This document shows, piece after piece, positions 9,492 through 19,244 of a stretch of 44,678 nt of DNA. This DNA is from Comamonadaceae bacterium. Its GTDB lineage: Bacteria; Pseudomonadota; Gammaproteobacteria; Burkholderiales; Burkholderiaceae_C. The stretch lies in NCBI GenBank assembly GCA_947447975.1, contig CANFLU010000025.1, positions 1 through 44,678 of the forward strand, given 5' to 3'. The notes beneath the pieces were generated by a model. That model had not been told where the DNA came from. It did not search any database and worked only from the letters and a program-made list of their open reading frames with translations. Numbering within the stretch: the stretch's first letter is position 1; each line of letters opens with the position of its first letter. The position numbers and the translations under genes are program-made.

Positions 9492-10454
9492 TCATGCTTC
9501 ATTGCCCGCAACGATACCCATCACCGCCATGCGCACTGCAATGCCAAAAGTCACTTGGGGCAGGATCACGCTTTGCATGCCGTCGGCCACGGTGGAATCA
9601 ATTTCCACACCCCGGTTGATCGGGCCCGGATGCATCACGATGGCATCGGACTTGGCCAAGGCCAGCTTCTCTGCGGTCAGGCCGAAACTCTTGAAATACT
9701 CATGGCTAGAAGGCAGCAAAGCACCGTTCATGCGCTCGTTTTGCAGGCGCAGCATGATGATGACATCGCAGCCCTTGATACCTTCTTCCAAGGTGTTGAA
9801 CACGCGCACGCCCATCTGGGCCATGTCACTGGGCACCAGGGTGCGCGGGCCCACCACGCGCACCTCGGCGCAGCCCAGCGTTGTTAAGGCATGGATGTCC
9901 GAACGGGCCACCCGCGAATGCAGAACATCGCCCACGATCGCCACCGTCAAATTCGTAAAGTCCTTTTTGTAATGCCGGATGGTGTACATATCCAGCAAAC
10001 CCTGGGTGGGGTGGGCATGGCGGCCATCGCCCGCATTGACCACATGCACATGCGGCGCCACATGTTGCGCAATCAGGTACGGTGCCCCCGATTCGCTATG
10101 GCGCACTACAAAAATATCAGCGGCCATGGCGCTGAGGTTGGCAATGGTGTCCAGCAGCGATTCGCCTTTGGAAGCCGAGGAGCGGGCGATATCTAAATTA
10201 ATGACATCTGCCGACAAGCGCGTAGCCGCAATTTCAAACGTAGTGCGCGTGCGGGTGCTGTTTTCGAAAAATAAATTGAACACACTTTTGCCGCGCAGTA
10301 GCGGTACTTTTTTCACCTCGCGGTCGCTCACCGATACAAACTGCGCGGCCGTATCCAGAATATGCGTCAAGATGTCGCGTGACAAGCCTTCGGTGGACAG
10401 CAAGTGAATCAGCTCGCCGTGCTGATTGAGTTGCGGATTGCGCCGGTGCAACAT
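9492..10454 (-). CDS. pyrB: Aspartate carbamoyltransferase catalytic subunit
   Basis: 320 residues. PyrB joins carbamoyl phosphate and aspartate, the first committed step of pyrimidine synthesis. The carbamoyl phosphate signature STRTRT lies at 66-71. [21 protein letters not shown] and MHPGPINRG are further conserved blocks. The gene sits between pyrR (3-bp gap) and the inactive dihydroorotase gene (10-bp gap). In this operon type PyrB forms a large complex with the dihydroorotase-like subunit. No pyrI regulatory subunit is present in the window. Confidence 0.97.
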   Translation of the reverse strand: MLHRRNPQLNQHGELIHLLSTEGLSRDILTHILDTAAQFVSVSDREVKKVPLLRGKSVFNLFFENSTRTRTTFEIAATRLSADVINLDIARSSASKGESLLDTIANLSAMAADIFVVRHSESGAPYLIAQHVAPHVHVVNAGDGRHAHPTQGLLDMYTIRHYKKDFTNLTVAIVGDVLHSRVARSDIHALTTLGCAEVRVVGPRTLVPSDMAQMGVRVFNTLEEGIKGCDVIIMLRLQNERMNGALLPSSHEYFKSFGLTAEKLALAKSDAIVMHPGPINRGVEIDSTVADGMQSVILPQVTFGIAVRMAVMGIVAGNEA

Positions 10455-10457
10455 GAC

Positions 10458-10952
10458 TTATTTTTCTTTCACATCAAAGCTAAAGGCACCCGCCGCATCA
10501 CGCGCCAGGGCCAGCGACTGGCCCGCGTCCAGCGCCACGCGCGCGGCGGCAAAGTCCGCTTGTATGGGCAACTCGCGCCCGCCTCTGTCGACCATCACGG
10601 CCAGGCGCACGCTCGCCGGGCGGCCATAGTCGAACAATTCATTGGTAATCGCGCGTATGGTGCGCCCGGTGTAGAGCACATCGTCCAGCACCACCAAATG
10701 CGCATCTTTGATTTCAAAGGGCAAATGTGTCTTGCCGCTGGCAGCTAGGCCGCGCTTGGCAAAGTCATCGCGGTGCATGGCAGAGGAAATCGTGCCGAAG
10801 GCGCCGGGCAAACCCAGGTCTCGGTGCAAACGCTCAGCCAGCCAAGCGCCACCGGAGGTGATGCCGACCAAACGGCTGTCGGCCTGGCATAGCAGGCGCA
10901 CGCCACGCAGCAGCTCCAGGTACAGGGCTTCGGCATTGAGAACCAGGGTCAT
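10458..10952 (-). CDS. pyrR: Bifunctional PyrR: pyr operon regulator / uracil phosphoribosyltransferase
   Basis: 164 residues. The phosphoribosyltransferase PRPP loop reads LVVLDDVLYTGRT at 86-98. The N-terminal ITSGGAWLAERL and the segment AVMVDRGGRELPI are typical of PyrR. In Bacillus PyrR controls attenuation by binding pyr mRNA. In proteobacteria it may act as an enzyme or a weak regulator; I saw no clear PyrR-binding loop or attenuator upstream. It is coupled to ruvX by an ATGA overlap and lies 3 bp before pyrB. Confidence 0.95.
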   Translation of the reverse strand: MTLVLNAEALYLELLRGVRLLCQADSRLVGITSGGAWLAERLHRDLGLPGAFGTISSAMHRDDFAKRGLAASGKTHLPFEIKDAHLVVLDDVLYTGRTIRAITNELFDYGRPASVRLAVMVDRGGRELPIQADFAAARVALDAGQSLALARDAAGAFSFDVKEK

Positions 10953-11404
10953 GGCGACAAGCTCCGTAAAAACTGCTCCAAGATGATGCAGGCCGAGGCC
11001 GCATCCGCGTCTGTGGCGCCACCGGCCAGTGCTTCGGTGGTGCTGTAACGCTCGTCCACCTCAAACACCGGCAGGCCGAAGCGGCCCCGCAACTGGCGTC
11101 CAAACTTTTGCGCGCGCAGCGTATTGTCGTGGGGTGCGCCGTCCGGGTGATAAGGCACGCCGACGACCAAAGCCTGTGGCTCCCACTCCTTGAGACGCAG
11201 CGCTATCTGCGCAAAGCGCGCATCGCCCGAAACACTGATGGTGGCCTGCGGCTGCGCAGCGCCCAGCAAGCGGCTGCCCACCGCGACGCCCGTGCGCCTG
11301 GTACCGAAATCAAATGCCATGAAACGCTGCAAATCCGTTGGCACCGACTGTGCCTGGGTCGGGGGCATGTGCCCAGCGGGCGCAGGCATGGTCAGGGCGT
11401 TCAT
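10949..11404 (-). CDS. ruvX: Holliday junction resolvase-like / pre-16S rRNA nuclease RuvX (YqgF)
   Basis: 151 residues. The RNase H-like fold shows MAFDFGTRRTGVAVG at 29-43 (catalytic Asp32), VVGVPYHPDG, and DERYST. YqgF is implicated in processing the 5' end of 16S rRNA. The first 27 residues look like a poorly conserved extension. The ATG at 11404 overlaps the yqgE TGA as ATGA, which supports it, although the internal Met29 could also serve. The yqgE-ruvX-pyrR order is standard in beta- and gammaproteobacteria. Confidence 0.95.
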   Translation of the reverse strand: MNALTMPAPAGHMPPTQAQSVPTDLQRFMAFDFGTRRTGVAVGSRLLGAAQPQATISVSGDARFAQIALRLKEWEPQALVVGVPYHPDGAPHDNTLRAQKFGRQLRGRFGLPVFEVDERYSTTEALAGGATDADAASACIILEQFLRSLSP

Positions 11405-12000
11405 GCGTGACCCGCCTGCGGGGCGATCATCCAGGCCTTTAATCCCAGCAGATCGAGTGCGCGCTCGTAGCGCTGATTGACCGGGGTATCAAAAATAATG
11501 GCTTTCTCGGCGTCTACGGTGAGCCAGCTATTGCGCATTAGCTCGCTCTCTAGTTGGCCTTCGCCCCAAGACGCATAGCCCAGCGACACCAGCACTTTGC
11601 TCGGCCCCTGTCCGCCGGCCAGGGCTTCGAGCACGTCGCGCGAGGTCGTCATCGCCAAACCGCCAGGGATAACCATGCTGGAGGCATAGGGGGCGGCGGC
11701 CGTGCTATCGGACGCGTCGGTTAAAGCTTCGTGCAGCACAAAACCGCGTTCCTCGTGCAGCGGACCGCCTTGCAACACCGCCTGCGCAGCCAGATCGGCG
11801 CGCTGCAGGGACAAATCGACTTTGCCAAATAAATCCGATAAATTGATTTCGGAGGGCTTGTTAATGATCAGCCCCAGCGCGCCACGCGGGCTGTGGTCGC
11901 ATAAATAGACCACGCTTTTAGAGAAAAGCCCGTCTTCCAAACCTGGCATCGCGATCAAAAAATGGTGCGTGAGGTTGGTGGATGCAAAATCGCCGGACAT
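11401..12000 (-). CDS. yqgE: YqgE/AlgH family protein
   Basis: 199 residues. LTHHFLIAMPGLEDGLFSKSVVYLCDH at the N-terminus, GALGLIINKP, and VSLGYASWGEGQLESEL are the hallmark blocks of the UPF0301/YqgE family. The biochemical function is unknown; an older link to alginate regulation (AlgH) in Pseudomonas is not strong evidence. It is the first gene of the yqgE-ruvX-pyrR-pyrB-pyrC-plsC run. It is divergent from the photolyase gene, with only 21 bp between the two starts. Confidence 0.95.
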   Translation of the reverse strand: MSGDFASTNLTHHFLIAMPGLEDGLFSKSVVYLCDHSPRGALGLIINKPSEINLSDLFGKVDLSLQRADLAAQAVLQGGPLHEERGFVLHEALTDASDSTAAAPYASSMVIPGGLAMTTSRDVLEALAGGQGPSKVLVSLGYASWGEGQLESELMRNSWLTVDAEKAIIFDTPVNQRYERALDLLGLKAWMIAPQAGHA

Positions 12001-12021
12001 AAAACCATTTTAACGACAGGC

Positions 12022-13500
12022 ATGCAAAGCACTTATTCCTCCGGCCTGGTCTGGCTGCGCCGCGATTTACGCCTGACGGACAACGCCGCCTTGGCTGCGG
12101 CCCTGCAATCCTGCGCGCAAGTGCATTGCGTCTTTATTTTGGATCGCGCCATTTTGGATCCCTTGCCGCGCGCGGATCGCCGGGTGGAGTTCATCCGCGA
12201 ATCGCTGGCCGCCATGGATGCGCAGTTGCGCGCACTGGGCGAAGCGGCGCACACCGGCCTGATCGTGCGCCATGGCTGGGCGCAAGAGGACATCCCAGCG
12301 CTGGCGCAGGCGCTGGACGTGGACGCCGTGTTTTGCGCCCGCGATTACGAGCCGCAGGCTTTGGCCCGCGACGCCCAGGTGCAAAGCGCGCTGGCGCGTA
12401 TGCGCAAGGCCTGGGTGAGCGTGAAAGACCATGTGGTGTTTGAGCAGCGCGAAATCCTGACCCAAACCGGTAAACCTTATGGCGTGTTCACACCTTATTT
12501 GCGCGCTTGGCTGGCGCGCCTGGGCGGCAGGGCTGTGCCTACCCACGATGGCAGCGCTTTAGCGCAGAAGCTGGCCAGCCGCCCGGCGGCTTACCGTCAG
12601 GGCGTGCCAACCCTGGCCGATATCGGCTTTGTGCCGACCAATTTATCTGCCCTGGGCATCGCAGCAGGCGAAGCCGGTGCGCAGGCCCTGCTGGCCGACT
12701 TTGTACCCCGCATGGGCGCCTATGAAGAGACGCGCAACTTCCCTGCCGTCAAAGGCCCGAGTTATCTGAGCGTGCATTTGCGTTTTGGCACCGTGTCGAT
12801 ACGCCAGCTGGTCAATCTGGCGCTGGGGCCGCAACTGGCAGGTGATCCCGGGGCGCGGGTCTGGTTAGCGGAATTGGTCTGGCGCGATTTTTATTTTCAG
12901 GTGCTGTCCAACTTTCCGCATGTGGCGGGCAACAGCTTCAAGCCCGATTACGACGCCATCACCTGGGAGCAAGGCGCGCTGGCGCAAGAACGCTTTGCCG
13001 CCTGGTGCGAAGCGCGCACCGGCTACCCGCTGGTGGACGCGGCCATGGCCCAGCTGAACCAGAGCGGCTATATGCACAACCGCCTGCGGATGGTGGCGGG
13101 CAGCTTTTTGGTCAAGCACCTGGGCATCGACTGGCGCTGGGGTGAACGCTATTTCGCCGAGCAACTGAACGACTTCGACCTCTCGGCCAACAACGGCGGC
13201 TGGCAATGGGTCAGCTCCAGCGGATGCGACGCCCAGCCTTATTTCCGCATCTTTAACCCCATCAGCCAAAGCGAAAAATTCGATGCCGCAGGCAAATTCA
13301 TACGCCGCTACGTGCCGGCACTGGCCGGTTTGGACGCCAAACACATCCATGCACCCTGGCTGGCACCTGCCTTGGTGCTGCAGGCCGCGGGGGTGCAACT
13401 GGGAACGAACTACCCGCACCCGGTGGTAGACCACGCATCAGCCCGCGCCGCCACGCTGGCGCGCTACGCTGTGCTCAAAAACCAAGCCACGGCGGACTAG
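12022..13500 (+). CDS. phrB: Deoxyribodipyrimidine photo-lyase (class I CPD photolyase)
   Basis: 492 residues from the ATG at 12022. The frame opens further upstream, but that part is antisense to yqgE. The N-terminal LVWLRRDLRLTDNAAL is the antenna-domain start. The FAD-binding domain shows TGYPLVDAAMAQL, MHNRLRMVAGSFLVKHL and FDLSANNGGWQWVSSSGCD. The enzyme uses blue light to split cyclobutane pyrimidine dimers. The length and motifs match active bacterial class I photolyases, not cryptochrome-DASH. It converges on the rubredoxin gene, with 81 bp between the stops. Confidence 0.96.
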   Translation: MQSTYSSGLVWLRRDLRLTDNAALAAALQSCAQVHCVFILDRAILDPLPRADRRVEFIRESLAAMDAQLRALGEAAHTGLIVRHGWAQEDIPALAQALDVDAVFCARDYEPQALARDAQVQSALARMRKAWVSVKDHVVFEQREILTQTGKPYGVFTPYLRAWLARLGGRAVPTHDGSALAQKLASRPAAYRQGVPTLADIGFVPTNLSALGIAAGEAGAQALLADFVPRMGAYEETRNFPAVKGPSYLSVHLRFGTVSIRQLVNLALGPQLAGDPGARVWLAELVWRDFYFQVLSNFPHVAGNSFKPDYDAITWEQGALAQERFAAWCEARTGYPLVDAAMAQLNQSGYMHNRLRMVAGSFLVKHLGIDWRWGERYFAEQLNDFDLSANNGGWQWVSSSGCDAQPYFRIFNPISQSEKFDAAGKFIRRYVPALAGLDAKHIHAPWLAPALVLQAAGVQLGTNYPHPVVDHASARAATLARYAVLKNQATAD

Positions 13501-13581
13501 GGGACCGATTTAGCAAGCCGTTCGCCTGACGGGCTCTGCGGCGTGGCAACCCACGCAAAGATGCAAACGTACGAACCGGGT

Positions 13582-13755
13582 TTAAATTTGCACCATCTCA
13601 AAGTCTTCTTTACGCGCGCCACACTCGGGGCAGGTCCAATTCATGGGTACGTCGACCCACAAGGTGCCGGCAGCAATACCGTCATCCGGGGCGCCCAGAA
13701 CTTCGTCATAAATCCAGCCGCAGATCAGGCACATCCAAGTTTTGGTATCAGTCAC
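13582..13755 (-). CDS. rubA: Rubredoxin (GTG start)
   Basis: 57 residues starting at a GTG (13755-13753). The product begins MTDTKTWMCLICGWIYDEV. The iron-binding cysteine pairs are CLIC and CPEC, with PDDGIAAGT and the V-P-x-x-WTCPEC spacing of a classic rubredoxin. No ATG upstream fits; an AAGG lies about nine bases before the GTG. The protein is a small cytoplasmic one-electron carrier with a Cys4 iron. Its position divergent from the ThiD-like gene and hemL is common in Burkholderiales. Its partner here is not known. Confidence 0.93.
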   Translation of the reverse strand: MTDTKTWMCLICGWIYDEVLGAPDDGIAAGTLWVDVPMNWTCPECGARKEDFEMVQI

Positions 13756-13867
13756 AGCGTATTTACCTTGAGAATAGAATGAAGCGATTGTAAATAGTGC
13801 CTTGCGGCGGGCCGCCAGGCGCTGTTTTGACTCCCTGTTTGCGGCGCCCTATCTACCTGTTGCGACC

Positions 13868-14821
13868 ATGAAGCACCCCAAAAAAGACACGGCAGGCCCC
13901 GCCCCCATCACCGTGCTGGACGACGACGGTCCGGCCGACGGCCCAGTAGCCAGCGTGATGGTTTTCAATGCCAATGACCCCAGTGGCGCCGGCGGCCTGA
14001 CCGCCGACTGTTTGGCGATGGCCTCGGTGGGCGTGCATCCCATGCCGGTGATGACCGGGGCCTATGCCCGCGATACCAGCGACATCGCCGACCACTTCCC
14101 CTTGGACGACGACGCGCTCTTGGCGCAGGCACGCACCATCTTGGAAGATGTAGCGCCCGACGTGTTCAAAGTCGGCTTTGTCGGCAGCCCCGAGAACCTG
14201 AGCGCGGTCGCCGCCCTGGTATCGGACTATGCCGATGTCCCGGTGGTGACCTATATGCCCGACCTGTCCTGGTGGCACGAGGACCAGATTCACCCATACC
14301 TGGATGCCTGCGCCGACATGCTGTTGCCGCAAACCACGGTGCTGGTGGGCAGCTACGGCACGCTAGCGCGCTGGCTGCTGCCCGATTGGGATGCACCGCG
14401 TGCCCCCGACGCGCGCGACATTGCCAAGGCTGCGCAGGAACTGGGTGTGCCCTACACCCTGGTGACCGGCATCCCCTTGCCAGAACAATTCATTGACAAC
14501 GCCTTGTGCAGTGCCAGCGCGCTGATGTGCAGCGAAAAATTTGAGCGCCTAGAAGCGACCTTTGTGGGCACCGGTGACACCTTGTCCGCTGCCTTGGCGG
14601 CGCTGATTGCCGTAGGCACCGAGTTGGCCGAGGCCGTCACCGAGGCACTGAGTTACCTCGACCGCAGCCTAGAGGCCGGTGTGCGTCCGGGCATGGGCCA
14701 TGTGCAGCCAGACCGCCTGTTTTGGGCACATGATGTGCCCGATGACGAGTTGCTGATCGATACCGAAGATTCCGACCAACCTTTTCTTTTTGACTTCCCA
14801 CCCAATGAAACCCGCCACTGA
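13868..14821 (+). CDS. Divergent ThiD-like (hydroxymethylpyrimidine/phosphomethylpyrimidine kinase family) protein
   Basis: 317 residues from the ATG at 13868. The ribokinase-like fold is shown by [19 protein letters not shown] at the N-terminus, [16 protein letters not shown], and the anion hole [15 protein letters not shown]. Genuine ThiD proteins have a DPVM-type substrate segment followed by a TPN motif. Here the corresponding parts read [10 protein letters not shown] and [10 protein letters not shown], and GTG is followed by D instead of C. It may be a ThiD paralogue with altered substrate. It overlaps the hemL start by 17 bp and is likely coupled to hemL. Commonly annotated as thiD; I leave the symbol out because of the motif changes. 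Confidence 0.75.
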   Translation: MKHPKKDTAGPAPITVLDDDGPADGPVASVMVFNANDPSGAGGLTADCLAMASVGVHPMPVMTGAYARDTSDIADHFPLDDDALLAQARTILEDVAPDVFKVGFVGSPENLSAVAALVSDYADVPVVTYMPDLSWWHEDQIHPYLDACADMLLPQTTVLVGSYGTLARWLLPDWDAPRAPDARDIAKAAQELGVPYTLVTGIPLPEQFIDNALCSASALMCSEKFERLEATFVGTGDTLSAALAALIAVGTELAEAVTEALSYLDRSLEAGVRPGMGHVQPDRLFWAHDVPDDELLIDTEDSDQPFLFDFPPNETRH

Positions 14822-16109
14822 CCGCAACCTCGAACTTTTTCAACGCGCCGCTGCTGTGATACCCGGCGGCGTCAACTCGCCGGTACGCGCTTTCAAAGCC
14901 GTGGGCGGAACGCCGCGCTTTGTGACCCGCGCCCAGGGCGCGTATTTTTGGGACGCCAACGGCCAGCGCTATATCGACTACATCGGCTCCTGGGGCCCGA
15001 TGATTTTGGGCCATGGACATCCTGCCGTGGTCGAGGCGGTACAAAAAGCGTTACTAGAAGGCTTTTCCTTTGGCGCGCCCACCGAGCGTGAGGTCGAGCT
15101 GGCCGAAGAAATTTTGCGCCACGTGCCCAGCATGGACATGGTGCGCCTGGTCAGCTCGGGCACCGAAGCGGCCATGACCGCCATCCGCCTGGCACGCGGC
15201 GCTACCGGGCGCAGCAAATTTATCAAGTTCGAAGGCTGCTACCACGGCCACGCCGACCCTTTGCTGGTCAAAGCCGGCTCGGGCCTGGCCACACTGGGCA
15301 ACCCTACCAGTGCCGGTGTGCCGCCCGAAGTGGTGCAGCACACGCTGGTGCTGGAATACAACAACCTAGCGCAACTCGAAGAAGCCTTTGCCTTGCACGG
15401 CAACGACCTGGCTTGCCTGATGATCGAGCCGATTGCCGGGAATATGAATTTCGTGCGCGCCTCGGTGCCCTTCGTCAAACGCGCACGCGAGTTGTGTACC
15501 CAATACGGTGCGCTGCTGGTGTTTGACGAAGTGATGAGCGGTCTGCGCGTGGCCCTGGGCAGCGCACAAAGCGTGTACGCCAAAGCGCTACCCGGTTTTG
15601 CACCGGACATTACCGTGCTGGGCAAGGTGATTGGCGGCGGCATGCCGCTGGCCGCGTTTGGCGGCAAGCGCGCCGTGATGGAGCAAATGGCACCGCTGGG
15701 ACCTGTCTACCAGGCCGGCACATTGTCAGGCAACCCGATCGCCACCGCCTGCGGTCTGGCCACACTGCGCGAAATCAGCAAACCCGGTTTCTTCGACGCG
15801 CTGGCCACGAAAACCCAATCGCTGATGCGCGGCTTGCAAGGCGCGGCCGATGCGGCGGGCGTGCCGTTTAGCACCGACAGTGAAGGCGGCATGTTTGGCT
15901 TTTTCCTGTTTCCCGAACTACCGCAAAACTACGCCAAAGTCATTAGCACCGACAACAAGCGCTTCAACACTTTATTCCATGGCATGCTGGACCGGGGCGT
16001 GTACTTCGCGCCGGCCTTGTACGAAGCGGGCTTTATGAGTGCGGCCCACACCGAGGCGGATATTGCAGAAACCGCGGCGGCAGCTGCAACCGTGTTTGCC
16101 AGCTTGTAA
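14805..16109 (+). CDS. hemL: Glutamate-1-semialdehyde 2,1-aminomutase
   Basis: 434 residues from the ATG at 14805. HemL converts glutamate-1-semialdehyde to 5-aminolevulinate, the C5-pathway precursor of heme. The PLP lysine is K274 in [22 protein letters not shown] at the start, [16 protein letters not shown], and [10 protein letters not shown] are typical. A strong terminator follows 43 bp downstream. A TTG further upstream in frame is possible but has no advantage. Heme supply fits an organism with many c-type cytochromes, but hemL is a core gene and this proximity need not be functional. Confidence 0.97.
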   Translation: MKPATDRNLELFQRAAAVIPGGVNSPVRAFKAVGGTPRFVTRAQGAYFWDANGQRYIDYIGSWGPMILGHGHPAVVEAVQKALLEGFSFGAPTEREVELAEEILRHVPSMDMVRLVSSGTEAAMTAIRLARGATGRSKFIKFEGCYHGHADPLLVKAGSGLATLGNPTSAGVPPEVVQHTLVLEYNNLAQLEEAFALHGNDLACLMIEPIAGNMNFVRASVPFVKRARELCTQYGALLVFDEVMSGLRVALGSAQSVYAKALPGFAPDITVLGKVIGGGMPLAAFGGKRAVMEQMAPLGPVYQAGTLSGNPIATACGLATLREISKPGFFDALATKTQSLMRGLQGAADAAGVPFSTDSEGGMFGFFLFPELPQNYAKVISTDNKRFNTLFHGMLDRGVYFAPALYEAGFMSAAHTEADIAETAAAAATVFASL

Positions 16110-16152
16110 CAGGCCCTGCCTGCGCGCACCGGCGCAGACCCGTTGCACATGT

Positions 16153-16180
16153 AAAACGGCCTTCATAGGCCGTTTTTTTT
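16153..16180. terminator. Bidirectional intrinsic terminator between hemL and purH
   Basis: AAAACGGCCT (16153-16162) and AGGCCGTTTT (16167-16176) form a 10-bp stem with a TCAT loop, followed by a T run to 16180. In the + direction this is a textbook terminator for hemL. The A-rich left arm gives a short U tract on the minus strand, so it may also end purH transcription. Confidence 0.9.
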
Positions 16181-16201
16181 GGCGGTAAAAACTTGCTCTG
16201 C

Positions 16202-17791
16202 TTAGTGCCTGAAGTGCCGCACCCCGGTATAGACCATGGCCACGCCACGCTCGTCAGCGGCGCGCACCACTTCGTCGTCGCGCATGCTGCCACCAGGCTG
16301 GATGATGCAGCTGGCGCCCGCGTCGACCACCACATCGAGCCCATCACGAAACGGGAAAAAGGCATCACTGGCAACGACGGTACCGCTCAATGACAGGCTG
16401 GCGTGCCCCGCCTTGATGGAAGCGATGCGGGCCGAGTCCAAGCGGCTCATTTGGCCAGCGCCCACGCCCATAGTCATGCCGTCTTTGCAAAACACAATAG
16501 CATTGGATTTGACGTACTTGGCCACTTTCCAGGCAAACAGCATGTCCTGCATCTGCGCGGCGCTGGGCTGCACTTTGCTGACCACGCGCATATCGGCCAA
16601 GCTCAGTTCGTGGTTGTCGGCGGTTTGCATCAACATGCCCGAACCCACGCGTTTTACATCTACCGCATTGCGCCCCAGCGTCCAGGCGCTGGCTTTGTCA
16701 GGGCGCTGGCCCAGGGCATAAGGCAATGCAATCTGCAACACGCGCACATTGGCTTTGGCTGACAGGACCTTGAGCGCCTCGGCGCTGAACGCCGGAGCGA
16801 TCAGCACTTCCACAAATTGGGCGCTGACATGGCGCGCGGTATCGCCATCGACTTCGCAATTGAAGGCGATGATGCCGCCAAATGCAGAGGTGGGGTCGGT
16901 GCTGAAAGCTTTGGCATAAGCGCTGGCTGCATCCGCTGCAATGGCCACGCCGCAAGGGTTGGCGTGTTTGACGATGACGCAGGCCGGGGTTTCAAAGCTT
17001 TTCACGCATTCCCAGGCTGCATCGGCGTCGGCGATATTGTTGTAGCTCAGTTCCTTGCCTTGCAATTGCTCTGCGGTCACCAGCGAGCCCGGGGCCGGGT
17101 ACAGGTCCCTGTAAAACGCGGCGTACTGGTGCGGGTTTTCACCGTAGCGTAAATCCTGCAGTTTCACAAAACGGCCATTGGCCTGACCGGCAAATACCGA
17201 CATGCTGCCATCGGGCTGCACGGTTGAGAGATAGTCACTGATCGCGCCGTCGTACTGGCTGATGCGGTTAAACGCGGCCACCGCCAAGGCAAACTTGGTG
17301 CTGCTGCTCACTGCGCCATGGGCTTGCAGTTCGGCGATCACGGTGTCGTACTGGCTGGCGTCGGTGAGGACGGCCACGTCTTTCCAGTTTTTGGCGGCGC
17401 TGCGCACCATGGCCGGGCCGCCGATGTCGATATTTTCAATTGCCTCTTCCAAGGTGCAAGCAGCACGCGCCACGGTGGCTTCGAAGGGATACAAATTCAC
17501 CACCAGCAGGTCTATGGTGTCTATGCCATGCGCAGCCAGTGCCTGCATGTGCGCAGGTACATCGCGCCGCGCCAGCAGGCCGCCGTGTACTTTAGGGTGC
17601 AGGGTTTTTACACGGCCATCGAGCATTTCCGGAAATCCCGTCATCTCGGCCACTTCGGTCACTGGCAGGCCATGCTCTGTTAGTAGCTTGGCGGTGCCAC
17701 CGGTCGAGAGCAGGCAAATGCCCAAGGCGTGCAGCGCACGCGCCAAGTCCAGCACACCGGTTTTGTCCGAAACGGAAAGTAAGGCATTCAT
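16202..17791 (-). CDS. purH: Bifunctional AICAR transformylase / IMP cyclohydrolase
   Basis: 529 residues from the ATG at 17791. PurH performs the last two steps of IMP synthesis. The N-terminal cyclohydrolase domain begins [18 protein letters not shown], and the transformylase active site is [10 protein letters not shown] with the catalytic Lys-His. [15 protein letters not shown] and [12 protein letters not shown] close the C-terminal domain. The ATG overlaps the fis stop as ATGA, so the two are translationally coupled. A longer start at 17848 would lie within fis. Confidence 0.98.
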   Translation of the reverse strand: MNALLSVSDKTGVLDLARALHALGICLLSTGGTAKLLTEHGLPVTEVAEMTGFPEMLDGRVKTLHPKVHGGLLARRDVPAHMQALAAHGIDTIDLLVVNLYPFEATVARAACTLEEAIENIDIGGPAMVRSAAKNWKDVAVLTDASQYDTVIAELQAHGAVSSSTKFALAVAAFNRISQYDGAISDYLSTVQPDGSMSVFAGQANGRFVKLQDLRYGENPHQYAAFYRDLYPAPGSLVTAEQLQGKELSYNNIADADAAWECVKSFETPACVIVKHANPCGVAIAADAASAYAKAFSTDPTSAFGGIIAFNCEVDGDTARHVSAQFVEVLIAPAFSAEALKVLSAKANVRVLQIALPYALGQRPDKASAWTLGRNAVDVKRVGSGMLMQTADNHELSLADMRVVSKVQPSAAQMQDMLFAWKVAKYVKSNAIVFCKDGMTMGVGAGQMSRLDSARIASIKAGHASLSLSGTVVASDAFFPFRDGLDVVVDAGASCIIQPGGSMRDDEVVRAADERGVAMVYTGVRHFRH

Positions 17792-18021
17792 AGCAGGTGG
17801 TGTTCCAAAAGTTTTTTGCGCAATGTGTTGCGGTTCAGGCCCAACCATTGCGCGGCTTTGGACTGGTTGTTAGCCGCGGCGACCATCACCACTTCCAGCA
17901 AGGGTTTTTCTACTGCGCGCACTAGCATCTCGTGCATGCCATGCGGCTCTAAGCCGTCGAGGTCGCGCAAATAGGTTTCCAGGCTGGCGCGTACGCATTC
18001 GTCCAGCTTGTTATTACTCAT
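17788..18021 (-). CDS. fis: Fis-family DNA-binding nucleoid protein
   Basis: 77 residues. The C-terminal helix-turn-helix reads [19 protein letters not shown], as in Fis and the C-terminus of NtrC-type proteins. Fis bends DNA and controls rRNA, recombination and growth-phase genes. The product is shorter than the 98-residue E. coli Fis, but this is the usual size in betaproteobacteria. The dusB-fis order is the conserved fis operon. It overlaps dusB by 8 bp and purH by 4 bp. Confidence 0.95.
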   Translation of the reverse strand: MSNNKLDECVRASLETYLRDLDGLEPHGMHEMLVRAVEKPLLEVVMVAAANNQSKAAQWLGLNRNTLRKKLLEHHLL

Positions 18022-19108
18022 GGTGAAGGCTCACGGTAGTTTGGCGCATAGAGTCGCTTTCATTGGCATAGCAAGACGCGTCCGGTAGTAGCCGTCCGCT
18101 GGCATCATAGGCCGCAGGGATGCGGTCCATGTTTTGGTTTAAATGGTCTAAGTAATCGGCCACGGCCTGTACTTGCGAAGCGCTGTCGTTCAATAGGTTG
18201 AGGCGGCGGCGGAAGTCTTCGCCGCCGGGCAGGCTGCGCAAGTACCAGGCAATGTGTTTGCGCGCACTGCGCACGCCGGTGTACTCGCCGTACAGGCTGT
18301 AGTGGTCTTGCAAATGCGCAAGCAGCCAGCGACGTACTTCTTGCACCAGAGGCGGCGCAAGGACGCTGCCGGTATCCAGGAAATGGGTGATCTCCCGAAA
18401 AATCCAGGGGCGTCCCTGGGCGGCGCGGCCAATCATCACGGCGTCTGCGCCAGTGGCCGACAGCACCTGGCGTGCTTGGTAGGGGCTGTTGATATCGCCA
18501 TTGGCCACGACCGGAATATGCAGCGCGGCTTTCACCGCCGCGATAGTCTCGTATTCGGCTTGGCCGCGATAGCCTTGCTCGCGGGTTCGGCCATGGATCG
18601 TGACCATGGCGACACCGGCGCTTTGCGCGGCCAATGCAATAGACAAGGCATTTTTTTGGCTCTGGCACCAGCCAGTGCGCATCTTGAGCGTGACCGGCAC
18701 ACCATGCGCTACGCTGGCCTGCACCACGGCCTCGACGATATCCAGTGCCAAAACCTCGTCCTGCATCAGCGCCGAACCCGCCCATTTGTTGCACACTTTT
18801 TTGGCCGGGCAGCCCATATTGATGTCAATGATTTGCGCGCCACGGTCAATGTTGTAGCGCGCCGCGTCGGCCATCATGGCCGCTTCGGTGCCTGCAATTT
18901 GTACCGCAATGGGGCCGGGTTCACCCTCGTGGTTCGCGCGGCGCGAAGTCTTGAGCGAATCCCATAAGTCGCGGCGCGATGTGACCATTTCACTGACCGC
19001 ATAGCCTGCGCCCAAGCGCTTGCACAACTGCCTGAACGGGCGGTCGGTGACGCCTGCCATGGGCGCGACGAACACCGGATTCGCCAATGCGTAAGGGCCG
19101 ATTTGCAT
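18014..19108 (-). CDS. dusB: tRNA-dihydrouridine synthase DusB
   Basis: 364 residues. DusB reduces specific uridines in tRNA to dihydrouridine with FMN. N-terminal APMAGVTDRPFRQLC, INMGCPAKKVCNKWAGSAL (catalytic Cys in the CNKWAG segment), KMRTGW, TIHGRTREQGY and GADAVMIGRAAQGRPW are family blocks. It is the first gene of dusB-fis-purH. The 136-bp gap to the divergent DedA-like gene should contain its promoter; I saw A/T-rich candidates there but none convincing. Confidence 0.97.
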   Translation of the reverse strand: MQIGPYALANPVFVAPMAGVTDRPFRQLCKRLGAGYAVSEMVTSRRDLWDSLKTSRRANHEGEPGPIAVQIAGTEAAMMADAARYNIDRGAQIIDINMGCPAKKVCNKWAGSALMQDEVLALDIVEAVVQASVAHGVPVTLKMRTGWCQSQKNALSIALAAQSAGVAMVTIHGRTREQGYRGQAEYETIAAVKAALHIPVVANGDINSPYQARQVLSATGADAVMIGRAAQGRPWIFREITHFLDTGSVLAPPLVQEVRRWLLAHLQDHYSLYGEYTGVRSARKHIAWYLRSLPGGEDFRRRLNLLNDSASQVQAVADYLDHLNQNMDRIPAAYDASGRLLPDASCYANESDSMRQTTVSLHHE

Positions 19109-19244
19109 GCTGGAAAAATGTATTAGAAGAAAGCGTCAAGGCCGCGCAGGACAGGGTTTGGCTTGGGCGGGCGGCCATTCTATATGCCCAAAATTTCAGC
19201 ACACTGGCATGCGGGCAGTAGGCGCTCCCTATACTGCCTCCGTC

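Noticed and set aside
13802..13867. Upstream extension of the ThiD-like gene
   Set aside because: Starts without a ribosome-binding site and gives an Arg/Cys-rich leader (RRAARRCFDSLFAAPYL) unlike the family.
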